DNA of 41,389 bases from the NCBI GenBank assembly GCA_021799405.1, contig JAJZAL010000016.1:1-41389 (forward strand), in the 5' to 3' direction. Positions within the stretch are counted from its first letter, which is position 1. Each line of letters begins with the position of its first letter. Shown piece by piece: positions 17,577 through 27,187 of this stretch. The DNA is from Acidobacteriota bacterium (GTDB lineage Bacteria; Acidobacteriota; Terriglobia; Terriglobales; Acidobacteriaceae). A program made the position numbers and the translations under genes. The notes beneath the pieces are model-generated. The model did not search any database. It worked only from the letters and a program-made list of their open reading frames with translations, and was not told where the DNA came from.

Positions 17577-20030
17577 ATGAAGATACCATTCGCTGCCTGC
17601 GCTCTTGCCGCTCTGTCTTGTCTCACCCCGCTGTTGCCCGCGCAGCAGACCCCTGAGTCTTTCACAATCGACGCCACCACGCCTGCGCCGCCGGCTGAAA
17701 CCGGATTCCTGCACCTTGGCGGCGTTTCGCCATCGCAGGGTCCGCTCGCCGTCAACAGCCGGTATCTCACCCTCGACGGCAAGCCTTTGCTGCCCGTTAT
17801 GGGGGAGTTCCAGTTCTCGCGCTTCCCTGAAAAGTACTGGCAGGAAGAATTGCTCAAAATGAAGGCCGGCGGCGTCTCCATCGTCGCCGCCTACGTTTTC
17901 TGGATTCACCACGAAGAAATCGAGGACCAGTTCGACTGGGCCGGCCGCCGCGACCTGCGCCATTTTGTGGAGCTATGCGCGCAAAACGGGCTCTACGTTT
18001 ATCTGCGCATCGGCCCCTGGGATCACGGCGAGGCACGCAACGGCGGCTTTCCCGATTGGCTGGTGAAGAAGAATATCCCCTTGCGCCGCAACGATCCGGA
18101 ATATCTGAAGTACGTAGCCCGCTACTACGATCAGATCGGCGGCCAGATTCACGGCCTGCTCTGGCAGAATGGCGGGCCGATCATCGGTGTGCAGCTCGAG
18201 AATGAGTACGGCGCCACGGGGCCCGGCGCGGGTTCCGAGCACATCGCGGAACTGCGGCGGCTGGCCCTGGCCGCGGGCATCGATCCGCCGCTCTTCTCCG
18301 TCACCGGCTGGCCCACGCGTAACTTTCCGCCGCACGAGTTTATCCCCTTCTTCGGCGGATACCCTGACACCTTCTGGCAGAGTTCAATTACAACCGAGCC
18401 GCCCAATCAGGTCTATCTCTTCGCCACCGACCGCGCGGTTGGCGATATGGGAGCCATGACTGCCGGTAAGCAGGCCGGCGCCTTCGACCTTCGCCACTAC
18501 CCCTACTTCACAACCGAGCAGGGCGGCGGCATGGAAACCTCGTATCATCGCCGTCCGCTCATCCAGCCCGACGACATCGCCGCGCTCACACTCACCGGGC
18601 TTGGCTCGGGCATCAACCTCTACGGCTATTACATCTTTCAGGGCGGCGCCAATCCCGCCGGCAAGCTCACCACGCTTCAGGAATCCACCACAACGGGCTA
18701 CCCCAACGACCTGCCCGTCATCTCTTATGACTTCCAGGCGCCGCTCGGCGAATACGGGCAGGAGCGCGAGTCATTTCGCAAGATCAAGAGCCTGCACCTG
18801 TTCCTTCAATCTTTCGGCCCGGAGCTGGCCCGGATGGCTCCCTACGCTCCCAGCCGCAGACCAAAAGATGCGGCAGACCTGAGCATGGCTCGCATGATGC
18901 TGCGCGCCAACGGAGACAGCGGCTTCCTCTTCGTGAACAACTACGTGCGCGCATACTCGATGCCAGAGCGCCATGGATTCCAGGTGCACGTCAAGCTATC
19001 CTCCGGAACCATCGCGCTGCCACGCAAGCCCATCGACCTCCCCGCCAGCAGCTACTTCATCTGGCCCGTAAATCTCAACCTGGGCGCGGGTACACTGCGT
19101 TACAGCACGGCACAATTGCTCTCGCGGCTGGACAGTGCCGGCGAGCACACTTATTTCTTCTTCGCCGTTCCAGGCCTGCGCACAGAGTTCGCCTTCGACG
19201 CTGCCAGTGTCGCATCCGTCCGCGCCACCAGCGGAAGGGTCACACACGCAAACGGCAGCATTCTCGTCGAAAACCCCGCACCCGGCAAAGATACCTTGCT
19301 GCGAGTGCGCGGCCGTAATGGCCGCAGCGCGCGTATCGTGCTGCTGACCGAACCTGAGGCGGAGAATTTCTGGCGCGTCCCGGTGGGCGGCAAAGATACC
19401 GCGCTGCTTTCTCCGGCACAGGTATTTGCGGCGGGCGACGGCGTACATCTGCGCTCATTCGACCCCTCGCACATCACAGCATCCATCTTTGCGCCCGGCG
19501 GCAAAGATGCAACGCGCTCGCTCTGGCGACAACGCGATTGGAAGATCGCTCGGCGCAAGATCGATTTCCAGTGGGTCAGGATTCGCCAGGCTGCAGCCCG
19601 TCCCGCCCTGCGCATGGGTACGGTGAAGGGACGCAGCCACCCCATGCCCATCGCTCCTGACAACGCGGACTTTGCCAAAGCCGCGGCATGGTCGCTCACG
19701 GTTCCGGCGCAGCCTATGACCGGCCTCAGCGACATCTTCGTGCGCCTCCATTACGCCGGGGACGTGGCCCGTCTCTCCGAGAACGGCCGTCTGCTCGACG
19801 ATGACTTCTACAATGGCCGCACCTGGGAAATCGGGCTCAAGCGCTTCCTGCCGCAAGCCTTCGGCAAGAAGCTGGAGGTGGAGGTGCTTCCTCTGCCGGG
19901 CAACGCGCCCATTTACCTGGACCCGACGGCGCGGGCGCAGTTGAATCCGCAGGGACAGACGGCCAAAGTCATGAGCGTGGAAGTGCTTCCTCAGTACGAA
20001 GTTGTGCTGCGCCCGTCCGCGCCGAGATAG
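17577..20030 (+). CDS. Secreted GH35 beta-galactosidase
   Basis: 817 residues from the ATG at 17577, which gives a signal peptide (FAACALAALSCLTPLLPA) directly; an earlier in-frame ATG at 17508 would add a poor N-terminus. The (beta/alpha)8 GH35 domain covers about residues 55-370. It has the acid/base motif QLENEYG (E210 in the NE pair) and the nucleophile motif TTEQGGG (E314), equivalent to human E188 and E268. C-terminal beta-sandwich domains follow. GH35 enzymes release beta-galactose from galactans, arabinogalactan or rhamnogalacturonan side chains. It stands in the plus-strand glycan block after GH78. Confidence 0.9.
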   Translation: MKIPFAACALAALSCLTPLLPAQQTPESFTIDATTPAPPAETGFLHLGGVSPSQGPLAVNSRYLTLDGKPLLPVMGEFQFSRFPEKYWQEELLKMKAGGVSIVAAYVFWIHHEEIEDQFDWAGRRDLRHFVELCAQNGLYVYLRIGPWDHGEARNGGFPDWLVKKNIPLRRNDPEYLKYVARYYDQIGGQIHGLLWQNGGPIIGVQLENEYGATGPGAGSEHIAELRRLALAAGIDPPLFSVTGWPTRNFPPHEFIPFFGGYPDTFWQSSITTEPPNQVYLFATDRAVGDMGAMTAGKQAGAFDLRHYPYFTTEQGGGMETSYHRRPLIQPDDIAALTLTGLGSGINLYGYYIFQGGANPAGKLTTLQESTTTGYPNDLPVISYDFQAPLGEYGQERESFRKIKSLHLFLQSFGPELARMAPYAPSRRPKDAADLSMARMMLRANGDSGFLFVNNYVRAYSMPERHGFQVHVKLSSGTIALPRKPIDLPASSYFIWPVNLNLGAGTLRYSTAQLLSRLDSAGEHTYFFFAVPGLRTEFAFDAASVASVRATSGRVTHANGSILVENPAPGKDTLLRVRGRNGRSARIVLLTEPEAENFWRVPVGGKDTALLSPAQVFAAGDGVHLRSFDPSHITASIFAPGGKDATRSLWRQRDWKIARRKIDFQWVRIRQAAARPALRMGTVKGRSHPMPIAPDNADFAKAAAWSLTVPAQPMTGLSDIFVRLHYAGDVARLSENGRLLDDDFYNGRTWEIGLKRFLPQAFGKKLEVEVLPLPGNAPIYLDPTARAQLNPQGQTAKVMSVEVLPQYEVVLRPSAPR

Positions 20031-20117
20031 GACTCAGAAACGCGCCGATTACTGCGATTTACCGCATCTCCGCTACAATGGAGAGTAAGTGAACTCTTGC
20101 CGAAGAGGTAAAGTGCC

Positions 20118-20414
20118 TTGCCGTTGTATGCGTATCGCTGTACCAAATGCGGTCATCGTTTTGAAAAGATCCAGAGTTTTAGCGCCGAGCCGGTGAAAGA
20201 GTGCCCGCAGTGCGGAGGCAAAGTGGAGCGCCCGCTGACGGCGCCCGGCCTGCAATTCAAAGGCTCCGGATGGTATGTCAATGACTACGCGCCCAAGAGC
20301 AGCGCGCCCGCCGGCGAATCCGCCCCCGCCGCAGCCAAGCCTGCTTCTGATGCAAAAGCCTCCGCGGCTTCTTCCGCACCCGCTGCCTCGCCGGCATCCG
20401 GATCTGCCTCGTAG
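20118..20414 (+). CDS. FmdB-type zinc ribbon protein
   Basis: 98 residues, using a TTG start behind GAGGTAAAG; this start gives the family's conserved opening MPLYAYRCTKCGHRFE. Two CxxC pairs (C8/C11 and C29/C32) form the zinc ribbon. The rest is a long Ala/Pro/Ser-rich tail of low complexity. The family is named for a formamidase regulator, but its real role is unknown; it is widespread and short. A TACAAT hexamer at 20074-20079, about 40 bases upstream, could be a -10 box, though no good -35 is seen. Confidence 0.85.
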   Translation: MPLYAYRCTKCGHRFEKIQSFSAEPVKECPQCGGKVERPLTAPGLQFKGSGWYVNDYAPKSSAPAGESAPAAAKPASDAKASAASSAPAASPASGSAS

Positions 20415-20641
20415 GGCTGCGCCGTCTCCGTTCAAGCGACCCGTAAGCGCTGGCCTTCAGCTTGGGAACTGCCTGCAAAAGGCCTGCCGGAATTAAGCTT
20501 CGCCAGTACACTTTTATTATTGCGTCCTGATGATTCCGTGGTCTCCCGGGCCTCATCCGCGCCTGCGGACGAGATCCGGGGCTCCCAGGATCAAAGGTTC
20601 GATTACAGAATCGCGTGTTATAGCACCAGTACCTCACAGTC

Positions 20642-23125
20642 ATGCCCCTGCTCGACCCCATCCCGTCGCCGGTCCCGCACGCCGATTGCGCTGCGCTTGA
20701 GTGGGAGCCGTTACTGGCCCTGGTAGCCGGATTCGCAGCCTCGCCGGCTGGCCGCGAAGCGATTCTCGCTCTTCACCCCTCCACCGATGAGGAATGGATC
20801 AGCCGCCAGCACCAGCTCACCGCCGAGGTGCGGCTGCTCCTTGAAGAGCAGGTCTCCGTTCCGCTGGGCGGCCTCTTCGATCCCACGCAGTTGGCCGCCA
20901 AAGCGCGAATTCCCGATGCAGCCCTGGAAGCGGCTGAGTTACAGGCCGTTGCGCGGCTGGCCAACGACGTTGCCGCCTGGCAGGCGCTACTGCGCGAGCC
21001 GCCGGCCCGGCTGGCCGGCAGGCTGCCGGGGCTCACCGCGCTCTCCGCCGCGCTCACCGCCAACCTGCGTCCTCTGGCCGAGTCCATCGAGCGCAAGATT
21101 CTGCCTGATGGCTCGCTCGCCGACGATGCCTCACCCGAACTGAACCGCATCCGCCGCGAGCAGGAGCGGCAGCAGCGGCTCATTGAGGAGTCTCTGCGCG
21201 CGGCCCTGCGCAAGCTCTCCGGCGAAGGCGCCACGCAGGATGACCTCATCACTATTCGCGGCGAGCGATTCGTCATTCCGGTCCGCAGCGAGTTGAAGCG
21301 ACGCGTCTCCGGCGTGATTCATGGCGCCAGTTCCTCCGGGCAAACGGTCTACGTTGAGCCGCTCGAAACCATCGAGCAGAATAACGAGCTGGTGCGCCTG
21401 ATTGAAGAGGAACAGGCCGAAATCCATCGTATCTTCGTAGCGCTCACCCGCCAGGTAGCCGGCTACGCGCAAGGCCTTGTGGAAGGCGCGCGCGTACTGG
21501 CCGCCGTCGACAGCCTGCTGGCCCGCGCCCGCTTTGCCCGCGACTACGACTGCGTGGGGCCAGCCTTCGGACAGGAGCAACTGCGCATCGAGCAGGCCCG
21601 CCACCCGCTGCTCGAAAAGCATCTGCGCTCCGCCGGAGCACGTCCCAACACCAGGGTCGTGCCGCTCACGCTGGAACTGACCTCCCAGACACGGCAGCTC
21701 ATCGTCAGCGGCCCGAACACCGGCGGCAAAACCGTCGCGCTGAAAACCACCGCACTGCTGGCGATGATGGCGCAGGCCGGCTTGCCCGTGTCCGCCGCCG
21801 CGGCCAATTTCCCGGTCTTCACGGCCTTCCTGGCCGACATTGGCGACGCCCAATCCATCGAAGCCGAGCTTTCCACCTTTTCCGCGCACATCACCAATCT
21901 CGAACGGCTGTCGCGCCTGGCCGATGCACATTCGCTGGTGCTGCTCGACGAGCTTGGCTCGGCTACCGATCCCGAAGAGGGCTCGGCGTTGGCCGTGGCC
22001 GTTGCAAACTACTTTCTCGCCCGCGGCGCATGGTCGCTCATCTCCACGCACCACACCTCGCTCAAGGTTTACGCGGCCAACACGCCCGGCGTGCTTAACG
22101 CGGCGGCGGGCGTCGACGAAGTCACGCTGGTTCCCAATTATCAACTGCGCATGGGCGTGCCCGGCGCTTCAGCCGGCATCCTCACCGCCGAGCGGCTGGG
22201 CCTGAACGCCTCCATCATCGCCGGCGCGCGGGAGCGCCTCGGCTCGCAACAGGCCGACATCGCCCGCTTCCTCGACCGGCTGCATAAAGAGCTGGCGCAA
22301 CTCGAAGACGAGCGCAAGGCGGCACGCCAGCAACAGTACGCGCTCAACCTGGAGCGGGCGCGGCTCGCGCGCGAGGGTGACACGGAGATGCGCAACCGCA
22401 CCCGCGATCTTGAGGCCAAGCTGGCGTCGTTGCTCAAGGACTTCGAGTTCCAGATGCGCGAAAATGTCCGCGCCATCGAAGACCGCGCGGCTCAGCAGAA
22501 GTTGTCGAAAGAAGCCGAGCGCCGCATCCAGCGCCTGCGCCGCGAGTTTCAGGAAAGCTTCAACCAGGCCGTCGTCGCGCACCGTACCGGCGCCGATCAG
22601 GGCGACGCCAACGCGCAGCCACATATCCTGCGTCACATCGCCCCCGGCGACCGAGTACTCCTTAAATCCATGAACCGGATCGCCGTGGTGCAGCGCGAGG
22701 TGGAAAAGGACATCTTCGAAGTCGCGCTCGGGCCCATCAAGATGCGCGTGAGACGTGACGAATGCTCCGCGCCTTCATCCGCCGGAGCAGATTCCGGACG
22801 CGAAAGACACGACCCGCTCGCCGCAGCGCGCCGCCAAAAGGGCGTGCACGTCTCCGTCACCAGCGCCGGAACAGACGACATGCGCACGGAGATCAACCTC
22901 ATCGGCCGCACAGTCGATGAAGCCACCGAGGAACTGGAAAAGTATCTTGACCGCGCCTTTCTCGCCGGCCTTCCGCGCGTGCGCGTCATCCACGGCCACG
23001 GAGCCGGCATCCTCCGCCGCGGCGTCCGTGAATTCCTCAAGAAGCACCCTCACGTCGCGGGCATTGAAGAAGCTCCGCAAAACGAAGGCGGCCAGGGAGC
23101 GACCCTTGTGGAGTTGCGCCAATGA
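20642..23125 (+). CDS. mutS2: MutS2 endonuclease/ATPase
   Basis: 827 residues. N-terminal core domains are followed by the MutS-type ATPase with Walker A GPNTGGKT at 357-364 and the Walker B region LLDELGSATDPEEG (about residues 436-449), then STHHTSLK. A long coiled coil (about 535-640) and a C-terminal Smr nuclease domain with the HGHGAG motif (H784) complete the protein. MutS2 lacks the mismatch-recognition domain; it suppresses recombination and, in Bacillus, helps rescue collided ribosomes. Full length and all key motifs are present. No clear promoter is visible in the 227 bases upstream. Confidence 0.96.
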   Translation: MPLLDPIPSPVPHADCAALEWEPLLALVAGFAASPAGREAILALHPSTDEEWISRQHQLTAEVRLLLEEQVSVPLGGLFDPTQLAAKARIPDAALEAAELQAVARLANDVAAWQALLREPPARLAGRLPGLTALSAALTANLRPLAESIERKILPDGSLADDASPELNRIRREQERQQRLIEESLRAALRKLSGEGATQDDLITIRGERFVIPVRSELKRRVSGVIHGASSSGQTVYVEPLETIEQNNELVRLIEEEQAEIHRIFVALTRQVAGYAQGLVEGARVLAAVDSLLARARFARDYDCVGPAFGQEQLRIEQARHPLLEKHLRSAGARPNTRVVPLTLELTSQTRQLIVSGPNTGGKTVALKTTALLAMMAQAGLPVSAAAANFPVFTAFLADIGDAQSIEAELSTFSAHITNLERLSRLADAHSLVLLDELGSATDPEEGSALAVAVANYFLARGAWSLISTHHTSLKVYAANTPGVLNAAAGVDEVTLVPNYQLRMGVPGASAGILTAERLGLNASIIAGARERLGSQQADIARFLDRLHKELAQLEDERKAARQQQYALNLERARLAREGDTEMRNRTRDLEAKLASLLKDFEFQMRENVRAIEDRAAQQKLSKEAERRIQRLRREFQESFNQAVVAHRTGADQGDANAQPHILRHIAPGDRVLLKSMNRIAVVQREVEKDIFEVALGPIKMRVRRDECSAPSSAGADSGRERHDPLAAARRQKGVHVSVTSAGTDDMRTEINLIGRTVDEATEELEKYLDRAFLAGLPRVRVIHGHGAGILRRGVREFLKKHPHVAGIEEAPQNEGGQGATLVELRQ

Positions 23126-23136
23126 CGCCTGACCGC

Positions 23137-23170
23137 TTTGCTTCTGTCCCCCATGGGGGCCAGAAGCAAA
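23137..23170. terminator. Long inverted repeat after mutS2
   Basis: Left arm TTTGCTTCTG-T-CCCCC, loop AT, right arm GGGGG-C-CAGAAGCAAA: 15 pairs with one T/C mismatch, starting 11 bases after the mutS2 stop. It could terminate mutS2 transcription, but no T-run follows on the plus strand. On the minus strand it would be read after the sulfatase block, so a bidirectional role or a REP-like origin is possible. Confidence 0.6.
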
Positions 23171-23259
23171 ACAACCCCAACCCAACAACCTTCCTGAGTA
23201 AGACGGAAGATCGAAAGTGCGAAAAACTCTGGACACTACCCCGTCATCAGGCACGCGTG

Positions 23260-23478
23260 GTGAAGATCGACAAGGTACAGGAGAAGAGCTACGAGTAGCA
23301 TTACGGAGCGGAACCCGTTCACCTTCCCAAGCGCGCCGAGAAGCTCTGGTTGGTGGTCATTGCCGGCTTCGGTGACCAGCCCATCCTGCTGCTCACCAAC
23401 CTCAAACTGCGAGCGTGGCACTCGGAAAGAATCGCCCCGGACACGCAGCTTGCACTCGTTCTCGTCTGGTCGGATTAA
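23260..23478 (+). pseudogene. Decayed DDE transposase remnant (IS4-like)
   Basis: A degraded reading frame from a GTG at 23260. An in-frame TAG interrupts it after VKIDKVQEKSYE. The following part contains PKRAEKLWLVVIAGFG and QPILLLTNL, a pattern typical of the catalytic core of IS4-type transposases just before the YREK-type region. Beyond this the expected RW-x-IEE helix appears only in another frame (RIKKFRGKS near 23472-23500), showing a frameshift. No terminal repeats were found. It marks the left edge of the AT-richer accessory block. The IS family is uncertain. Confidence 0.55.
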
Positions 23479-23593
23479 GAAATTCCGGGGAAAGTCCTGA
23501 TCAATTGCTGGTTGACATGGCAGGCACAAGAAACTTCTGCGGCTTCACCGGCGCAAGATCAATTACTCTATCCGGCAGGAATTGCGGCTGGTC

Positions 23594-25465
23594 TCACTCA
23601 TCTTTCACAAACTTCACCGCTCCTGCCACGACAGCGCCATTCGCACGATTCGTTAGTTCCACATATGTCGGGTCATGGATAACTCCTATCATCCGCCACT
23701 CTCCTTGATCCTGAGTCTGATCTACTGGAAAGGATAGAGATCCACCTTTGAAATGAACTGTGTAGGCAGCGTCCGTAGCCTGTTTAATTCCCGATTCCTC
23801 AATAGATCCGTACCAAACCGAAATCTTATAGTCTCCGATCAACGGCGTGTCCGACCTCCAGATGGCAGAGGCGTCGGCTGGTCCAGACGGAGCCCAATAG
23901 GCAAATTTCCTGAAGTTATTTGACGCATGATCCAACGACCATGCTCGTCCGCTAAGTTGGAAATGCGGACCTCCTGGCGGGCTTATCATGAGACTGGGCA
24001 GTGACAGCGTCTTCAGAGCCCCGGAGTCACGCTGCTCAAGCACTGCGAGCGCCGGATTGTTCTTCCAGTCGGCGTAGGACCGCGCCTGTTCAATCATCTT
24101 CTGGATGTGCTTATCGAGCACGGCTTTCAATTCAGAAGCCTTTTGAGGTATCTGCGCGCAGACACTATGCAACTCCTGCGAATCCGTAGCTTCGTCGAAA
24201 CATTGGATTGTCCCTGTGGGCATCGTCTCGATCACTTTGTACCGGTTGTCTCGAACCGAATACTGCGGCTTAAGATTCGTCTCCTCGGCAAATAAATATT
24301 GATGAGGCGCCTTGATCGATCCGCCCTCAATCACTGGCTTGAGGCTTACGCCATCGGCTTGCGCCGGTATTGGAAGATTCTCAAGGCTCATAATTGTAGG
24401 CAAGATATCGTAGTTGCTCACCAGGTCATCCACTCTCTTCCCGGAAGGTATGCCCGGCCCCACGATCATCAAGGGAACATGGAGATCGGCATTGTAAAGT
24501 GAGCGATGATCAGCAGTATTGAAATCTTCAGGGTGAGAGTACAGAAGTTGACCGTGATCCGAAGTGAGGATGATGATGGTGTTCTTGTCTAATCCCAGAG
24601 CACGGATAGTGGTCAGAAGCTGCCCTATGTAATGATCGACATACAGGATCTTGCCCGCATAGAGCTCCTGCATCCTTCGAATCGCATCCATATTGTGCAG
24701 CTTGGCAGATTGGTGCAGTTGTGCGTTGTCAGGGAAATTTGGATCGGCCTCGAGTTCTTTGAAGCGGTCATACTCGGACGGTTCGTTGAAGGGTGCGTGA
24801 GGCTCCATGTAATGGATCCAGAAAAAGAACCGCTGGTCATGGTGCTCTTTGAGCCATTGCACAGCCCAAGCTGTAGTGTGCGGTGCAGTCAGATAGAAGC
24901 TACTCGAGCCGGGATGGCCGGCAACGGGTAGCTGGTAGCCAGGAAAGAATTTGAAGGAATCCCAGCCACGATGAACAATGTCCCAGATCGACCAGCAGTT
25001 CGAATTGTCGGCCGCTGTGATCATTCCATGTGTCTTCAGCATTTCAGGAAGAATAGGTTTGTTTGGAGATAGCAAGAGGTTTGTAGGAACGGCCGGAACT
25101 TTTCCATCTGTTAATGGCTGGCTGATCGATGGTCCACAGCCTTCGTACGGAGGCAAGGTCATCCCATGGACCGTAGGAAATAGTCCAGTAAAAATAATTC
25201 CAAAAGAGGGCGTTGTCCAGGGCGCGCCGGCATACATTCGCGTGAAGACCGTACCCTCGCTGGCCAGTTGGTCAATATTGGGCGTGTCGGCAAACGAGTA
25301 ACCGTAGGTGTGCATGTAATCGGCCCCCATCTGATCCGGCGTAATCAGAATGACATTGTATGGAGGCGGTTGCTGCGCGCCAAGATCCGAAGCCGTCAGA
25401 ATGGCGATTACACTAAGTGCAAGTTGGATTAATTTTAGCGAGCTATGCAAAGGAATTGCCCTCAT
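23594..25465 (-). CDS. Sulfatase-fold hydrolase without the formylglycine Cys, golvesin-like C-terminal domain
   Basis: 623 residues from the ATG at 25465 with a GGGGAGAA ribosome site; the frame extends 32 codons upstream without one. It has a signal peptide (KLIQLALSVIAILTASDLGA). The alkaline-phosphatase/sulfatase fold shows ITPDQMGAD (metal site, about 41-49), TTPSF at 84-88 and TSDHGQLLYSH further on. The sulfatase C-x-P-x-R signature is changed: Thr84 replaces the modified Cys and Phe88 replaces Arg. A Thr nucleophile is normal in some relatives (phosphoethanolamine transferases, phosphodiesterases), so it may act on phosphoesters rather than sulfate esters, or be inactive. Residues about 505-623 resemble golvesin/Xly cell-surface binding domains (YTVHFKGG, VDQTQDQGEW, YVELTNRANG, AVKFV). 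Confidence 0.85.
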   Translation of the reverse strand: MRAIPLHSSLKLIQLALSVIAILTASDLGAQQPPPYNVILITPDQMGADYMHTYGYSFADTPNIDQLASEGTVFTRMYAGAPWTTPSFGIIFTGLFPTVHGMTLPPYEGCGPSISQPLTDGKVPAVPTNLLLSPNKPILPEMLKTHGMITAADNSNCWSIWDIVHRGWDSFKFFPGYQLPVAGHPGSSSFYLTAPHTTAWAVQWLKEHHDQRFFFWIHYMEPHAPFNEPSEYDRFKELEADPNFPDNAQLHQSAKLHNMDAIRRMQELYAGKILYVDHYIGQLLTTIRALGLDKNTIIILTSDHGQLLYSHPEDFNTADHRSLYNADLHVPLMIVGPGIPSGKRVDDLVSNYDILPTIMSLENLPIPAQADGVSLKPVIEGGSIKAPHQYLFAEETNLKPQYSVRDNRYKVIETMPTGTIQCFDEATDSQELHSVCAQIPQKASELKAVLDKHIQKMIEQARSYADWKNNPALAVLEQRDSGALKTLSLPSLMISPPGGPHFQLSGRAWSLDHASNNFRKFAYWAPSGPADASAIWRSDTPLIGDYKISVWYGSIEESGIKQATDAAYTVHFKGGSLSFPVDQTQDQGEWRMIGVIHDPTYVELTNRANGAVVAGAVKFVKDE

Positions 25466-25717
25466 AATAAGTTCTCCCCGCCTGCCGTTATCATCTCTTA
25501 ATAATCTTCCGCCTAAGCTGTGACTCTTCTGTGGTGCGAAAAATAAAAAATAGTGAGCCATCCTTCTTCATCAAATCTTAGACGCTACCCTCCATAGAGC
25601 GCAGAAGAAGTCGGACTCCGCTCCTGAAGGAAATGGTGGCCTTGCCATGATGTCTTCCACTTCTGACCGCAACCGCAGGATCGCGCATGGCTTGATCGGC
25701 CTCGCGGTTCGGCGCAG

Positions 25718-27187
25718 CTAGTCTTCCCAGCAATTCGTGGATGCTTCCCAGCTGCACCCAGGTGGACCTTTGCGCGCAACTTCCAATTGCGGGTTGAAGT
25801 TCGGGTTGGGAGTCGGCATTACGGCATTGACGCTCCCGCGCCAACTGTGCAGTTTGGCGCGCAAGTCAACCGCCTTTGACCCAAAGCTTGACGCAAAATC
25901 GTACTGCTCCCCGGGATCAAGCGCAAGGTTGTAGAGTTCCACATGGTTATCCTCGAAGAACTCTATCAATTTCCAATCTCCTTCCCGAACGGCTCCGCTT
26001 GGCGTGCCGCCTTGATCGCTGTAGTGCGGGTAGTGCCAGTACAGTGCATCGCGGCCAAGCGTCGTTCCACCGTGCAGGAGACTTGTAAAGTCGAGGCCGT
26101 CGCATGGGCTGGGAACCTGTTCGATCCCGGCCATGGACAGCAGCGTCGGCATAAAGTCCATGCCCGTCACCGGCACATCGCACACACTGGCAGGCTTAGT
26201 TACGCCCGGCCAGTGCACAATCAGCGGTTCACGGATTCCTCCCTCGTAAAGGAAACCCTTGCCGGCTCGCAGTCCGCTGTTATCGGCAATGCGGTGTAGA
26301 CGGCGGCCTTGAAATCCGACTCCGCCATTGTCCGAAGTAAGCAGGATAATGGTATCGTCTGCGATTCCCGCTCTCTTCAACACCGTGCGCAAGCTGCCCA
26401 GCGCGATATCGGTGCTTTCGATCATCGCCGCATAGACTGGATCAGGCTCGCTCTTTCCGCCATTCTTGCGGCGATACTTTTCAATCATCGCCAGCTTGGC
26501 TTGCAAGGGAAGATGGACAGAATACTCGGCCATGTAGAGGAAGAACGGACCCTTTCCAGCCGATTCGCGGACAAACGCATCCATCTTCGTCGTCAACACA
26601 TCGGTGAGATAATCCTTCGCCGTGTAGCCGGTCAGGTTGTGGAAGTGGAACGGGCCGAAGTAAGACGGGGGATGGCCGTGATTGTCACCGGCGATGTTCA
26701 CATCGAAACCGAAGTTTTCCGGCAGGTAGCCATCGCCGCCGAGGTGCCATTTGCCCATGGCGGCTGTGCGGTAGCCCGCGCTCTTCAAAATCGATGCAAT
26801 GGTGGGAATGCCCAATGGGAGATGCAGCGGCGTTGGCGCCTCCAGTAGCCGCTTATACGGATAGAGCGTTCCGGGAATCCACTGCGTAAGATGCAGCCGG
26901 GCCGGTGCCTTCCCCGTCAGAATTGCAGCGCGGCTAGGCGAACAGACAGGCGCGCCGGCATACGCGTTTGTGAACCGCATGCTCTCTCGTGCAAACTGAT
27001 CGATGTTCGGCGTCTCGTGGAATGTGTCACCGTAACAACCTAGGTCGCCCCAACCCATGTCATCAATAAGGAAAACAACGATATTCGGGCGCTTCGACGG
27101 GATTGCGGCAGCGCGCAATGCGCCGGGAGCCATGGCAAGGCCCGCCATTCCCATCAACTGACCACAGAATTGCCTGCGAGTATGCAT
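25718..27187 (-). CDS. Exported sulfatase (formylglycine type)
   Basis: 489 residues with a Tat-like N-terminus (MHTRRQFCGQLMGMAGLAMAPGALRA as one leader, in two parts). The metal site is FLIDDMGWGDLG (about 39-50), the signature CSPSR lies at 82-86 with C82 for conversion to formylglycine, and GKWHLG (145-150) supplies the Lys/His pair. TSDNGG (about 289-294) completes the active site, so this is an intact type I sulfatase resembling arylsulfatase A and N-acetylgalactosamine-sulfatase types. It precedes the Thr-type sulfatase-fold gene by about 250 bases and follows the TonB receptor gene by about 140 bases on the same strand, so the three may be one operon. Confidence 0.92.
   Translation of the reverse strand: MHTRRQFCGQLMGMAGLAMAPGALRAAAIPSKRPNIVVFLIDDMGWGDLGCYGDTFHETPNIDQFARESMRFTNAYAGAPVCSPSRAAILTGKAPARLHLTQWIPGTLYPYKRLLEAPTPLHLPLGIPTIASILKSAGYRTAAMGKWHLGGDGYLPENFGFDVNIAGDNHGHPPSYFGPFHFHNLTGYTAKDYLTDVLTTKMDAFVRESAGKGPFFLYMAEYSVHLPLQAKLAMIEKYRRKNGGKSEPDPVYAAMIESTDIALGSLRTVLKRAGIADDTIILLTSDNGGVGFQGRRLHRIADNSGLRAGKGFLYEGGIREPLIVHWPGVTKPASVCDVPVTGMDFMPTLLSMAGIEQVPSPCDGLDFTSLLHGGTTLGRDALYWHYPHYSDQGGTPSGAVREGDWKLIEFFEDNHVELYNLALDPGEQYDFASSFGSKAVDLRAKLHSWRGSVNAVMPTPNPNFNPQLEVARKGPPGCSWEASTNCWED

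Noticed and set aside
20541..20620. tRNA-like GGTTCGATTAC sequence and an imperfect GC-rich inverted repeat before mutS2
   Set aside because: The five bases before and after the TTCGATT loop do not pair, and no acceptor or anticodon stem can be drawn. The inverted repeat at about 20551-20573 has mismatches and no T-run.
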